From Solirubrobacterales bacterium (GTDB lineage: Bacteria > Actinomycetota > Thermoleophilia > Solirubrobacterales > Solirubrobacteraceae), in NCBI GenBank assembly GCA_016215085.1, contig JACRMD010000051.1, positions 1-16,767 on the forward strand: a stretch of 16,767 bases of DNA, in the 5' to 3' direction. The notes beneath the pieces are model-generated. The model had not been told where the DNA came from, searched no databases, and saw only the letters and a list, made by a program, of their open reading frames with translations. Position 1 is the stretch's first letter. The number at the start of each line of letters is the position of its first letter. Positions 5,963-13,310 of this stretch are shown here, piece after piece. Both the position numbers and the translations under genes were made by a program.

Positions 5963-6607
5963 TCAGCGTGCGGACACCCGCGACGGCTCCTCGCGCAGGC
6001 GCCCGTGGATCGCGACGAGCGCCGTGGGCAGGTCCTCGAGCATGCGGCCGAGGTCGACGCGGCGGTCGGATTGCGTGGCGATGAAGGCGCCGTCGACGGC
6101 GGCGAGCGCGAAGCGGGCGAGGCGGTCCGTGGCCTTGGCGTTGGCGCGCAGGCCGAACGTGACCGCCATCTGCCGGCGCAGTCGCACGAGCGCCTCGCCG
6201 CGGACGCGGTCGATGACCTCGGTGACGATCGCGGCGTCCCCGGCGGGGGGCTGGGCGGCGAGCACGACCAGCAGCCGCAGGAAGTCCGGGTGGCGCTGCA
6301 GGGTGCTCTGGACCTGCGCGATGAGGGCGCCCAGGTCCGTCTCCGGGTCGCCCGTGGGCCGGCGGGGAGGCGGCAGCTCGGCGAAGAACCGGGCGGCGCC
6401 ACGCTCCATCACCGCGACGAGCACGCCGTTCTTGGACCCGAAGTAGTGGTAGAGCGAGCTGATCGGGATGCCCGACGCCTTGACGATCGCCGACGTCGTC
6501 GCCGCCTCGTACCCGTGCTCGGCCATCAGCCGCTCGGCGGCGTCGAGCACCACCTCACGAGAGCGGGTGCCCCGGCGGTTGGGCCTGACGTTGGGGGAGG
6601 CGGCCAT
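5963..6607 (-). CDS. TetR-family transcriptional regulator
   Basis: A 214-residue protein with a TetR-type helix-turn-helix at about 18-64 (LDAAERLMAEHGYEAATTSA, then SGIPISSLYHYFGSKNGVL), followed by a helical ligand-binding domain of normal length. It is transcribed away from the hydrolase operon, whose promoter carries the 20-bp inverted motif 48 nt upstream of this start. The same motif is at the hydroxylase promoter. I infer that it represses both and is released by a pathway substrate or intermediate. A TANNNT box (minus-strand TAGCCT, 6616-6621) lies 8 nt before ATG 6607, so its own mRNA may also be leaderless; no -35 box is visible. The diguanylate cyclase gene follows and is probably cotranscribed. 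Confidence 0.88.
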   Translation of the reverse strand: MAASPNVRPNRRGTRSREVVLDAAERLMAEHGYEAATTSAIVKASGIPISSLYHYFGSKNGVLVAVMERGAARFFAELPPPRRPTGDPETDLGALIAQVQSTLQRHPDFLRLLVVLAAQPPAGDAAIVTEVIDRVRGEALVRLRRQMAVTFGLRANAKATDRLARFALAAVDGAFIATQSDRRVDLGRMLEDLPTALVAIHGRLREEPSRVSAR

Positions 6608-6654
6608 CGGACCGGAGGCTACTGCGGGAACCGGAGAACGCTCGCGGCGTCACG

Positions 6655-6674
6655 ATTGGAGTTGACACTACAGA
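6655..6674 (+). promoter_or_regulatory. Operator candidate, copy 2
   Basis: ATTGGAG-TTGACA-CTACAGA, aligned with copy 1 at 3388-3407: both have ATTG exactly 7 nt before TTGACACT and a shared CA four bases after TTGACA plus CT. ATTGGAG (6655-6661) also has its exact reverse complement CTCCAAT at 6694-6700, so the promoter sits between inverted half-sites. Confidence 0.5.
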
Positions 6675-6690
6675 ACACGTATCGTAGCGT
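6662..6690 (+). promoter_or_regulatory. Promoter of the meta-cleavage operon
   Basis: TTGACA (6662-6667), a 17-nt spacer, and TAGCGT (6685-6690), identical boxes to the hydroxylase promoter. ATG 6699 follows after 8 nt without a Shine-Dalgarno sequence, again a leaderless arrangement. Confidence 0.6.
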
Positions 6691-6698
6691 TGGCTCCA

Positions 6699-7529
6699 AT
6701 GGGTCACGTCAAGCTCGCCGAACGCCGGGTCCCTGCCGGCGACATCCAGCTCAACGTCGCGGAGGTGGGCGACGGGCCGCCCCTGGTGTGGCTGCACGGC
6801 GCCGGCCCCGGCGCCACGGGCATCTCGAACTTCCGCCAGAACCTCCCGGCCTTCGAGGACCACCGCAGCCTCGTCTTCGACCTGCCGCGCTTCGGCAGGT
6901 CCGACAAGCCGGTCCTCTCGCTGGAGCGCGGCGAGATGTTCGCCCCGTTCGCCGCGGCGGCGATCGCCGCCGCGCTCGAGCACCTCGGCGTGGAGCGCTG
7001 CTCGGTGATCGGCAACTCGATGGGCGGCGCCACGGCGATCAAGCTGGCCGCCGACCACCCGCACCTCGTCGACCGCCTGGTCCTCATGGCCGCGGCCGGG
7101 ACGGCGCCGGAGGGCTGGGACGGCGGCTTCCCGCCCGGCCTGCTGAAGATCGCCGAGTGGATGCACGCGGGCCCCAGCGAGAAGCTCATCCGCGAGTTCG
7201 CCGAGCTCCAGGTCTACGACAGCTCGATCCTCACCGACGAGCTGCTCGCCGAGCGGCTGGCGGGCGCCTCGGACCCGGAGATCGTCGCCACCAACCCACG
7301 AACCAACCCGCTGCCGGGCGACCTCAACCCGGACCTGCCGAACGTGCAGGCGCCCACGCTGCTGCTGTGGGGGCGCGAGGACAACTTCATCCCGCTCGAG
7401 TGGGGCCTGAACGCCCTGCGACGGATCCCCGACGCCGAGCTGCGGGTCATCCCGTTCTGCGGCCACTGGGTCCAGTTCGAGCACACCGACTTCTTCAACA
7501 AGGTCGTCCGCGACCACCTGGAGGCCTGA
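6699..7529 (+). CDS. mhpC: Meta-cleavage product hydrolase, MhpC-like alpha/beta hydrolase
   Basis: A 276-residue alpha/beta hydrolase of the C-C bond hydrolase type (MhpC, BphD, HsaD). It shows the oxyanion-hole segment HGAGPGATGISNF (33-45), the nucleophile Ser107 in GNSMGG, the acid Asp228 in WGREDNFIP, and His256 in CGHWVQ. It hydrolyses the ring-opened 2-hydroxy-6-oxo-dienoate to 2-hydroxypenta-2,4-dienoate and a carboxylic acid. I chose ATG 6699, not the TTG at 6690, because the TTG overlaps the last base of the -10 box. It is the first gene of the operon; the dioxygenase gene begins 3 nt after its stop. Confidence 0.88.
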   Translation: MGHVKLAERRVPAGDIQLNVAEVGDGPPLVWLHGAGPGATGISNFRQNLPAFEDHRSLVFDLPRFGRSDKPVLSLERGEMFAPFAAAAIAAALEHLGVERCSVIGNSMGGATAIKLAADHPHLVDRLVLMAAAGTAPEGWDGGFPPGLLKIAEWMHAGPSEKLIREFAELQVYDSSILTDELLAERLAGASDPEIVATNPRTNPLPGDLNPDLPNVQAPTLLLWGREDNFIPLEWGLNALRRIPDAELRVIPFCGHWVQFEHTDFFNKVVRDHLEA

Positions 7530-7532
7530 CCC

Positions 7533-8422
7533 ATGAACAAGAACGCGCCGGTCTGCAAGCTGGGGCACGTCGCGCTGACGACGCCCGACATCGACGCGTC
7601 CGTGCGCTTCTTCCGCGACCTCGTCGGTCTGGACGTGGTCGGCGAGCAGGACGGGGCCGTGTACCTGCGCGCCTTCGGCGAGATCGACCACCACTCGCTC
7701 GTCCTGCGCGAGGGCGCCACAGGCGTCGAGCACTTCGGGCTGCGCGCGTCCGGGCCCGAGCAGCTCGAGCTGCTGGCCGCCGACCTCCGCGCCCACGGCG
7801 TGGCCGTGACGGAGGTCGCCGCCGGCGCCGAGCTCGGGCAGGGCGATGCGATCCGCTTCGTCTCCCCGCAGGGCCACCCGTGGGAGGTCTACTGGGAGAT
7901 CGAGAAGGGCCGCCAGGACTCCAAGCTCATCAACCAGCGCGGCAAGGCCTACCTGCGCGGCTCGTCCCCGATGCACCTCGACCACATCAACATCGCGTGC
8001 GTCGACGTCACCGCCGGGGAGGCCTTCCTGGCCGATCGCCTCGGGTTCCTGCGCCGCGAGTACGTCCAGCCGACCGACGGGCCGATCCTGGCGTCGTGGA
8101 TGTCGGTCACCTCGCAGGTCCATGACATCGCGATCGCCTCTTCTACGTGCGGGACCCGGGCTCCGGGCACCGCGTCGAGCTCTTCGCCGGCGGCTACCAC
8201 ATCTTCGACACCGACTGGGAGCCCGTCCGCTGGGACGAGACCAACATCATGACCGGCATGGTGTGGGTCGGCCCCGACTACCTGCCCGGCGCCGGCGGTC
8301 CGATGGACGCGACGACCCCGTGCCTGCCGGAGGCCGGGGCCGCGGACGGCGCGGCCGCCGCCCAGGGGGAGGCGCTGATGCAGCAGACCCTGGCGGCGAA
8401 CGCCGGGAAGGCGGACGCATGA
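7533..8422 (+). pseudogene. Extradiol ring-cleavage dioxygenase (glyoxalase/VOC fold), internally deleted and frameshifted
   Basis: The gene starts at ATG 7533 and reads as a type I extradiol dioxygenase for 202 residues: an N-terminal VOC domain (GHVALTTPDIDASVRFFRDL) and the start of the catalytic one (MHLDHINIACVDVTAGEAFL), with His151 as first iron ligand. After TSQVHDIAIA (to 8138) the family continuation is found in a different frame: LFYVRDPGSGHRVELFAGGY, from 8138 on, carrying the glutamate ligand, and running to TGA 8420-8422. In relatives I recall roughly 35-40 residues between these points, including the LHH segment with the second histidine ligand and the KHGIS-type segment with the acid/base histidine. 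All of that is missing. The product as written cannot bind iron with the 2-His-1-carboxylate triad. The flanking genes are intact and the ATGA overlap with the hydratase is preserved, so a recent deletion or an assembly error are both possible. Confidence 0.8.
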
Positions 8423-9213
8423 CGGCGACCACGCGCGACGCGCTCCTCGTCGACCTGGCCGCCGAGCTGCGCACCGCCGCGGCGACGCGGCAGCCGGTGG
8501 AGCCCCTCACCGAGCGGTTCCCCGGCCTCGGCGTCGACGAGGCCTACGCGGTGCAGGAGCTGAACGCCAGCGCGCGGCAGGCCGCGGGCGACCCGGTGGT
8601 CGGGCGGAAGATCGGCCTGACCTCGAAGGCGATGCAGGAGATGCTCGGCGTGGCCGAGCCCGACTACGGCCGCATCTACGCGTCCGAGCTGCTGCCGTCC
8701 GGCGCCTCCGTGCGGCGTGCCGATCTCATCGCGGCGCGCGTCGAGCCCGAGATCGCCTTCATCATGGCCCACGGCCTGCGCGGTCCCGACGTGACGTCCG
8801 CCGAGGTGCTCGCGGCGACGGAGGCCGTGGCCCCGGCGCTGGAGGTCATCGACTCGCGCGTCGCCGACTGGCGGATCAAGCTGGTGGACACGGTTGCCGA
8901 CAACGCCAGCTGCGCGCGCGTCGTGCTCGGCCGACAGCGGACCGACCCGGCCGAGGTGGACCTCGCGACCGCCGCCGTGCACCTCCGCGTCGACGGCGAC
9001 GTCGTGCAGGAGGGGACCGGTGCCGCCGTGCTCGGCCATCCGGCGGAGGCGGTCGCCTGGCTGGTCCGCACGCTGCACCGCTACGGCGGCGGGCTTGCCG
9101 GCGGCGACGTGGTGATGCCCGGCTCGATGACGGCCGCCGTGCCGTTCGAGCGCGGGTCCCACGTGGTGGCGGACTTCGGTGCGCTGGGCACGGTCGAGGT
9201 GCTGGCCCGATGA
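8419..9213 (+). CDS. mhpD: 2-keto-4-pentenoate hydratase (2-hydroxypenta-2,4-dienoate hydratase)
   Basis: A 264-residue member of the fumarylacetoacetate hydrolase-like MhpD/XylJ hydratases. Family features visible are GRKIGLTSKAMQEMLGV, the metal-binding ARVEPEIAFIM segment, EVIDSRVADWRIKLVDTVAD, the conserved DNAS, and the C-terminal GDVVMPGSMTAAVPF. It adds water to 2-hydroxypenta-2,4-dienoate to give 4-hydroxy-2-oxopentanoate. Its ATG overlaps the end of the dioxygenase gene and its TGA overlaps the next ATG, so it is translated as part of the operon. Confidence 0.9.
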   Translation: MTATTRDALLVDLAAELRTAAATRQPVEPLTERFPGLGVDEAYAVQELNASARQAAGDPVVGRKIGLTSKAMQEMLGVAEPDYGRIYASELLPSGASVRRADLIAARVEPEIAFIMAHGLRGPDVTSAEVLAATEAVAPALEVIDSRVADWRIKLVDTVADNASCARVVLGRQRTDPAEVDLATAAVHLRVDGDVVQEGTGAAVLGHPAEAVAWLVRTLHRYGGGLAGGDVVMPGSMTAAVPFERGSHVVADFGALGTVEVLAR

Positions 9214-10094
9214 GCGAGCGCAAGGCCACGGCCGCCATCGTCGGCTCGGGCAACATCGGCACCGACCTCCTCTACAAGCTGCTGCGCTCCGAGCACGTCG
9301 CGCCGCGCTACATGGTGGGCATCGACCCGTCGTCCGCCGGCCTGGCGCGTGCGCGGGAGCTCGGCGTCGAGCCCTCCCACGAGGGCGTCGACTGGCTGCT
9401 GTCCCGCGACGAGCTGCCCGACCTCGTCTTCGAGGCCACGGCCGCCAAGGTGCACGCCGCCGCAGCGCCCCGGTACCTCCATGCGGGCATCCGCGCGATC
9501 GACCTGACCCCCGCGGCCGTCGGCCCGTTCGTCATCCCCGCCGTCAACCTCGAGGAGCACCTCGACGCCATGAACGTGAACATGGTCACGTGCGGCGGAC
9601 AGGCCACGGTGCCGATCGTGCACGCCGTGGCGCGGGTCACGCCCGTCCCCTACGCCGAGATCGTGGCCTCGATCGCCTCGAGGTCCGCCGGCCCGGGCAC
9701 GCGCGCCAACATCGACGAGTTCACCGAGACGACGTCGCAGGCCATCTCGCAGGTCGGCGGCGCCGCGGCCGGCAAGGCCATCATCATCCTCAACCCGGCG
9801 GAGCCGCCGTTGCTGATGCGCGACACGGTCATGTGCGAGATGACGCCGGGCGCCGACCACGACGCCGTCGCCGAGTCGATCCGCGACATGGTCGCCGAGG
9901 TCGCGGCCTACGTGCCGGGCTACCGCCTGAAGGCCGACCCGCAGTTCGAGGACGACCGCGTCGTCGTGCTCCTGGAGGTCGAGGGAGCGGGTGACTTCCT
10001 GGAGCGCTACAGCGGCAACCTCGACATCATGACCTCGGCCGCCGCGCGCGTCGGCGAGGCCATGGCCCGGCGGGCGCTCGGGGTGGCTGCATGA
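9210..10094 (+). CDS. mhpF: Acetaldehyde dehydrogenase (acylating)
   Basis: A 294-residue enzyme of the DmpF/MhpF type. The N-terminus has the NAD-binding motif GSGNIGTD, and the catalytic cysteine is in VTCGGQATVP. ASRSAGPGTRANIDEFTETT and IILNPAEPP are typical family segments. It converts acetaldehyde plus CoA and NAD+ to acetyl-CoA, normally in a complex with the aldolase encoded next, which channels the aldehyde. Length and order match the family; 4-bp overlaps occur on both sides. Confidence 0.93.
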   Translation: MSERKATAAIVGSGNIGTDLLYKLLRSEHVAPRYMVGIDPSSAGLARARELGVEPSHEGVDWLLSRDELPDLVFEATAAKVHAAAAPRYLHAGIRAIDLTPAAVGPFVIPAVNLEEHLDAMNVNMVTCGGQATVPIVHAVARVTPVPYAEIVASIASRSAGPGTRANIDEFTETTSQAISQVGGAAAGKAIIILNPAEPPLLMRDTVMCEMTPGADHDAVAESIRDMVAEVAAYVPGYRLKADPQFEDDRVVVLLEVEGAGDFLERYSGNLDIMTSAAARVGEAMARRALGVAA

Positions 10095-11137
10095 CCGCGC
10101 GCCGCTTTTCGCCCGCACTCGACGTGCGCATCACCGACACGTCGCTGCGCGACGGGTCGCACGCCGTCGCCCACCGGTTCACGGTGGCGCAGGTCCGGTC
10201 GATGGTCGCGGCGCTCGACCAGGCGGGCGTGCCGGTCATCGAGGTCTCCCACGGTGACGGGCTCGGCGGCTCCTCGCTGACCTACGGCCGCAGCGGCACG
10301 GACGAGCGCGAGCTCATCGCCGCCGCCTGCGAGACCGCGACGAGCGCGACGATCGCCGCGCTGGTGCTGCCGGGCGTCGGGACCGCGCACGACATCAGGG
10401 CCGCCAAGGACCTCGGGATCGGCCTGCTCCGCGTGGCCACGCACGCCAGCGAGGCCGACATCTCCGCCGAGCACTTCACGCTCGCGCGCGAGTTGGGGCT
10501 CGAGACCGCCGGCTTCCTGATGATGAGCCACACGCTCGAGCCGCGGCGGCTCGCCGCCCAGGCGCGGATCATGGCCGACAACGGCTGCCAGTGCGTCTAC
10601 GTGGTGGACTCGGCCGGGGCGCTGGTCCTCGACGAGGCCGCCGACCGCGTCGCCTCGCTCGTCCAGGAGCTCGGCGACGACGCCCAGGTCGGCTTCCACG
10701 CCCACCGCAACCTCGGTGTGGCGGAGGCCAACACGGTGCTCGCGGTCCGCGCCGGCGCCGTGCAGGTGGACGGGTCGCTGCGCGCCTTCGGCGCCGGCGC
10801 CGGCAACGCCCAGACCGAGGTCGTCGCGGCGCTGCTCGAGCACGAGGGCCTGCGGACCGGCATCGACGTCCCGGCGTTGCTCGATGCCGCCGAGGAGGTG
10901 GCCGCGCCGCTGCAGCCGTCGGTCCCGGCGATCGACCGCGACGCGATCACGCTCGGGCGCTCCGGCGTCTACTCGAGCTTCCTCAAGCACGCCCGCCGCA
11001 TCGGCGAGCGCTACGGCGTCCCGTCGCACGAACTGCTGCGGGTCGCCGGCGAGCGCCGGCTCGTGGGCGGCCAGGAGGATCTCCTCGTCGACATCGCGGT
11101 CGCGCTCGCGGGCGACACCGCCGAGGTGGTGCGCTGA
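10091..11137 (+). CDS. mhpE: 4-hydroxy-2-oxovalerate aldolase
   Basis: A 348-residue DmpG/MhpE-type class II aldolase. The catalytic N-terminal motif is TSLRDGSHAV (Arg, the metal-ligand Asp and the base His), and the metal-binding HxH is in GFHAHRNLG. RAFGAGAGNAQTE is a family segment, and the C-terminal helical domain that binds the dehydrogenase is present. It splits 4-hydroxy-2-oxopentanoate into pyruvate and acetaldehyde, passing the latter to the partner dehydrogenase. The start overlaps the previous stop by 4 bp. The TGATG at the end shares one base with the next start. Confidence 0.92.
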   Translation: MTARRFSPALDVRITDTSLRDGSHAVAHRFTVAQVRSMVAALDQAGVPVIEVSHGDGLGGSSLTYGRSGTDERELIAAACETATSATIAALVLPGVGTAHDIRAAKDLGIGLLRVATHASEADISAEHFTLARELGLETAGFLMMSHTLEPRRLAAQARIMADNGCQCVYVVDSAGALVLDEAADRVASLVQELGDDAQVGFHAHRNLGVAEANTVLAVRAGAVQVDGSLRAFGAGAGNAQTEVVAALLEHEGLRTGIDVPALLDAAEEVAAPLQPSVPAIDRDAITLGRSGVYSSFLKHARRIGERYGVPSHELLRVAGERRLVGGQEDLLVDIAVALAGDTAEVVR

Positions 11138-11484
11138 TGGAGGACGTCGCGCGGTACCTGCTGGCCGCCATCTTCGCGGTGGCCGGGATCGCCAAGCTCG
11201 CCCTGCGCCGCGAGCAGCTCGTCGGCCAGATGAGCTGGGTGGCGCACACCTCGGACGCCCAGGTGAAGGGCATCGGAGCGCTCGAGGTCGCCGCGGCGGC
11301 CGGCCTGGTCCTGCCAGAGGCGCTGGACATCGCCGAGCCCCTGACCGGGGCTGCTGCGATCGGCGTCATGGCCCTGATGGTCGGAGCCGCCGTCACCCAC
11401 GTGCGCATCGGGGAGGCCGAGCGGCTCCCGATCAACGTGGTGCTCTTCGCGCTGGCCGCCTACGTAGCGGCCGGGTCGCTGTAG
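11137..11484 (+). CDS. DoxX-like small membrane protein
   Basis: A 115-residue protein with about four hydrophobic segments (VARYLLAAIFAVAGIAKL, ALEVAAAAGLVLP, AAAIGVMALMVGAAVTHV, INVVLFALAAYVAAG), matching the DoxX/DoxX-like integral membrane family. The function of the family is poorly defined (links to quinone and redox membrane complexes have been suggested). Translational coupling to the aldolase (TGATG) makes it the last gene of the catabolic operon. A role in uptake or in redox balance of the pathway would be guesswork. Confidence 0.78.
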   Translation: MEDVARYLLAAIFAVAGIAKLALRREQLVGQMSWVAHTSDAQVKGIGALEVAAAAGLVLPEALDIAEPLTGAAAIGVMALMVGAAVTHVRIGEAERLPINVVLFALAAYVAAGSL

Positions 11485-11512
11485 GCGGCGCTCAGCGCGG
11501 CAGGACGCGCTC

Positions 11513-11544
11513 GCCGGTTCGACTCCGGCAGAGGGCTTCATCGG
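11513..11544 (+). other. tRNA T-arm-like hairpin followed by direct-repeat copy 2
   Basis: GCCGGTTCGACTCCGGC (11513-11529) is a perfect 5-bp stem with the 7-nt loop TTCGACT, the universal T-arm pattern. It is followed by AGAGGGC, as a 3' acceptor strand would be, and then TTCATCGG. No matching 5' GCCCTCT acceptor or anticodon arm is present upstream, where the DoxX gene ends, so it is at most a 3' tRNA fragment. The AGAGGGCTTCATCGG part is repeated at 141-155. Alternatively it is a weak hairpin ending the catabolic operon, 28 nt after its last stop, but without a T-run. Confidence 0.35.
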
Positions 11545-11560
11545 TCTCCACGCGGCACGA

Positions 11561-11566
11561 TGTCGA
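11561..11566 (+). promoter_or_regulatory. Possible ECF42-type -35 element (TGTCGA)
   Basis: TGTCGA lies 71 nt upstream of the DGPF-protein start. From memory, ECF42 sigma factors recognise TGTCGA at -35 upstream of DGPF genes. A CGA at 11590-11592 is 23 nt further on, longer than a normal spacer, so the -10 element is unresolved. Confidence 0.35.
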
Positions 11567-11637
11567 GAACCGCGAGCCGGCTCCGCTCTCGAGGTGAGGG
11601 CGGCGACAGGCGCGGCCCACGACACCAGGAGGCCACG

Positions 11638-12048
11638 ATGCCGAAGTACCTGCTGCTCAAGCACTACCGCGGCGGCCCGGAGCCGCACCATCCGTTCCCG
11701 CCGATGGACCAGTGGGCGCCGGAGGACGTCGAGGCGCACATGGCGTTCCTGCGGAACGTCAGCGCGATGCTCGAGGAGAGCGGCGAGTACGTCGACGGCC
11801 AGGCGCTCACGCCGGAGCGCACGTGGGTGCGCTACGGCGGCCCGGGCGCGGCGCCCGTCACCACCGACGGCCCGCACCCCGAGACCAGCGACCTCATCGC
11901 GGGCTGGTACATGGTCGACGTCGAGTCGCGCGAGCGGGCGCTCGAGATCGCGGCGCACGTCTCCTCGGAGCCCGGCCCGGGCGGCGAGCCCCTGTACGAG
12001 TGGATCGACGTCCGCGAGGTCATGTCCGGGGCGCCGGCCGAGGACTGA
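11638..12048 (+). CDS. DGPF/YCII-domain protein
   Basis: A 136-residue dimeric alpha+beta-barrel protein of the YCII-related family (MPKYLLLKHYRGG at the N-terminus, TTDGPHPETSDLIAGWYMVD in the middle). The DGP motif defines the DGPF group. A strong ribosome binding site AGGAGG (11627-11632) sits 5 nt before ATG and decides this start, although the frame is open back to 11560. The next gene, 5 nt downstream, is an ECF42-type sigma factor, the classic partner. In known cases the sigma factor drives its DGPF genes. The biochemical role of DGPF proteins is not established. Confidence 0.88.
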   Translation: MPKYLLLKHYRGGPEPHHPFPPMDQWAPEDVEAHMAFLRNVSAMLEESGEYVDGQALTPERTWVRYGGPGAAPVTTDGPHPETSDLIAGWYMVDVESRERALEIAAHVSSEPGPGGEPLYEWIDVREVMSGAPAED

Positions 12049-12053
12049 GCGCC

Positions 12054-13310
12054 GTGGTCGACGAGCCGGTGCGGTCGCTGGACGAGGGCGCGCTGCGTGC
12101 CCTCGTCCCGCGGGTGCTCGCGGGGCTGGTGCGCCGCGGCGAGGACTTCGACGCCGCCGAGGACGCGCTGCAGGAGGCGCTGCTCGAGGCGCTGCGGGTC
12201 TGGCCCGAGCACCCGCCGCACGACCCGCGCGCGTGGCTGACCACCGTCGCGATGCGGCGGCTCGTCGACGCCCGCCGCAGCGAGGCCGCCCGGCAGCGCC
12301 GCGAGGAGACCACGCACGCGGAGCCGCCGCCGGGCCCCGCCGAGGAGGGCGACGACACGCTCGTCCTGCTCTTCTGCTGCTGCCACCCCGACCTCGCGCC
12401 GGCGTCCCAGGTGGCGCTGACGCTGCGGGCCGTCGGCGGTCTCACCACCCGGGAGATCGCCGACGCCTTCTACGTCCCCGAGGCGACGATGGCCCAGCGC
12501 ATCAGCCGCGCCAAGCGCACGCTGCGCGGCCGCCGCCTGGACCAGCCGGGCGACCTCGCCGTCGTCCTGCGCGTGCTCTACCTGATCTACACGGCCGGCC
12601 ACACGGACCGTGTTGACCTGGCCGGCGAGGCGATCCGGCTCGCGCGCCAGCTCACCCTCGCCACGCAGGAGCCCGAGGCGCGCGGTCTGCTCGCGCTGAT
12701 GCTCCTCAACCACGCGCGGCTGCCCGCGCGGCTCGACGCCGAGGGGCGGATCGTCACGCTCGACCGGCAGGACCGCAGCCTGTGGGACACGCGCCAGATC
12801 GCCGAGGGCGTGCGCGTCCTGCAGTCGGCGCTGGCCATGCAGACCGACGAACGGCCCCCTGGCCGCTACCAGGTCGAGGCGGCGATCGCCGCCCTGCACG
12901 ACGACGCGGCCAGCGCCGGGGAGACCGACTGGCCGCAGATCCTCGCCTGGTACGACGACCTCGTCGCGCTCACGGAGGACCCCGTGCGCGAGGACCCCGC
13001 CGCGGTGCTCGGCCGCGCGGTCGCGGTCGGCCACGTCCTCGGCGCCGCCGCCGGGCTGCGCGAGACCGACCGGCTGCGCGACGTGCTCGGCGAGCGGCAC
13101 CGGTGGCACGCCGTGCGCGGCCACCTCCACGAGCTCGCCGGCGACCTGCCCGCCGCCGCCACGGCGTACGCCGAGGCCGCCCGCCGGGCCACGAACGTCG
13201 CCGAGCGCGACCACCTCGTCCGGCAGGCCGCCCGCGCGCGGGCGGATCGGGCTACGGGCTCGCTCACGGCGCGGCGCACACGACCCACGTGGTCACGTCC
13301 GCGTCCCTGA
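12054..13310 (+). CDS. RNA polymerase ECF sigma factor, ECF42 type with long C-terminal domain
   Basis: A 418-residue protein from GTG 12054, 5 nt after the DGPF stop. Sigma region 2 spans about 10-80 (DAAEDALQEALLEALRVWP, then HDPRAWLTTVAMRRLVDARR) and region 4 about 115-160 (ALTLRAVGGLTTREIADAFY, VPEATMAQRISRAKRTL). The C-terminal extension (about 165-400) is the TPR-like domain typical of ECF42, with GRYQVEAAIAALHDDA; no anti-sigma factor is seen, which fits this group. The last residues (ATGSLTARRTRPTWSRPRP) look unlike the family. They overlap the 3' end of the convergent gene by 47 bp, so an original stop near 13250 may have been lost. Confidence 0.9.
   Translation: MVDEPVRSLDEGALRALVPRVLAGLVRRGEDFDAAEDALQEALLEALRVWPEHPPHDPRAWLTTVAMRRLVDARRSEAARQRREETTHAEPPPGPAEEGDDTLVLLFCCCHPDLAPASQVALTLRAVGGLTTREIADAFYVPEATMAQRISRAKRTLRGRRLDQPGDLAVVLRVLYLIYTAGHTDRVDLAGEAIRLARQLTLATQEPEARGLLALMLLNHARLPARLDAEGRIVTLDRQDRSLWDTRQIAEGVRVLQSALAMQTDERPPGRYQVEAAIAALHDDAASAGETDWPQILAWYDDLVALTEDPVREDPAAVLGRAVAVGHVLGAAAGLRETDRLRDVLGERHRWHAVRGHLHELAGDLPAAATAYAEAARRATNVAERDHLVRQAARARADRATGSLTARRTRPTWSRPRP

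Noticed and set aside
6005..8125. Long plus-strand frame of about 706 codons over the TetR, hydrolase and dioxygenase region
   Set aside because: It is a GC-rich shadow of genes in other frames, with no domain and Arg/Gly/Pro-rich composition.
11460..11540. Complete tRNA gene ending in the T-arm-like hairpin
   Set aside because: No complementary 5' acceptor strand and no anticodon arm can be found in the required space, which is partly the DoxX coding sequence.
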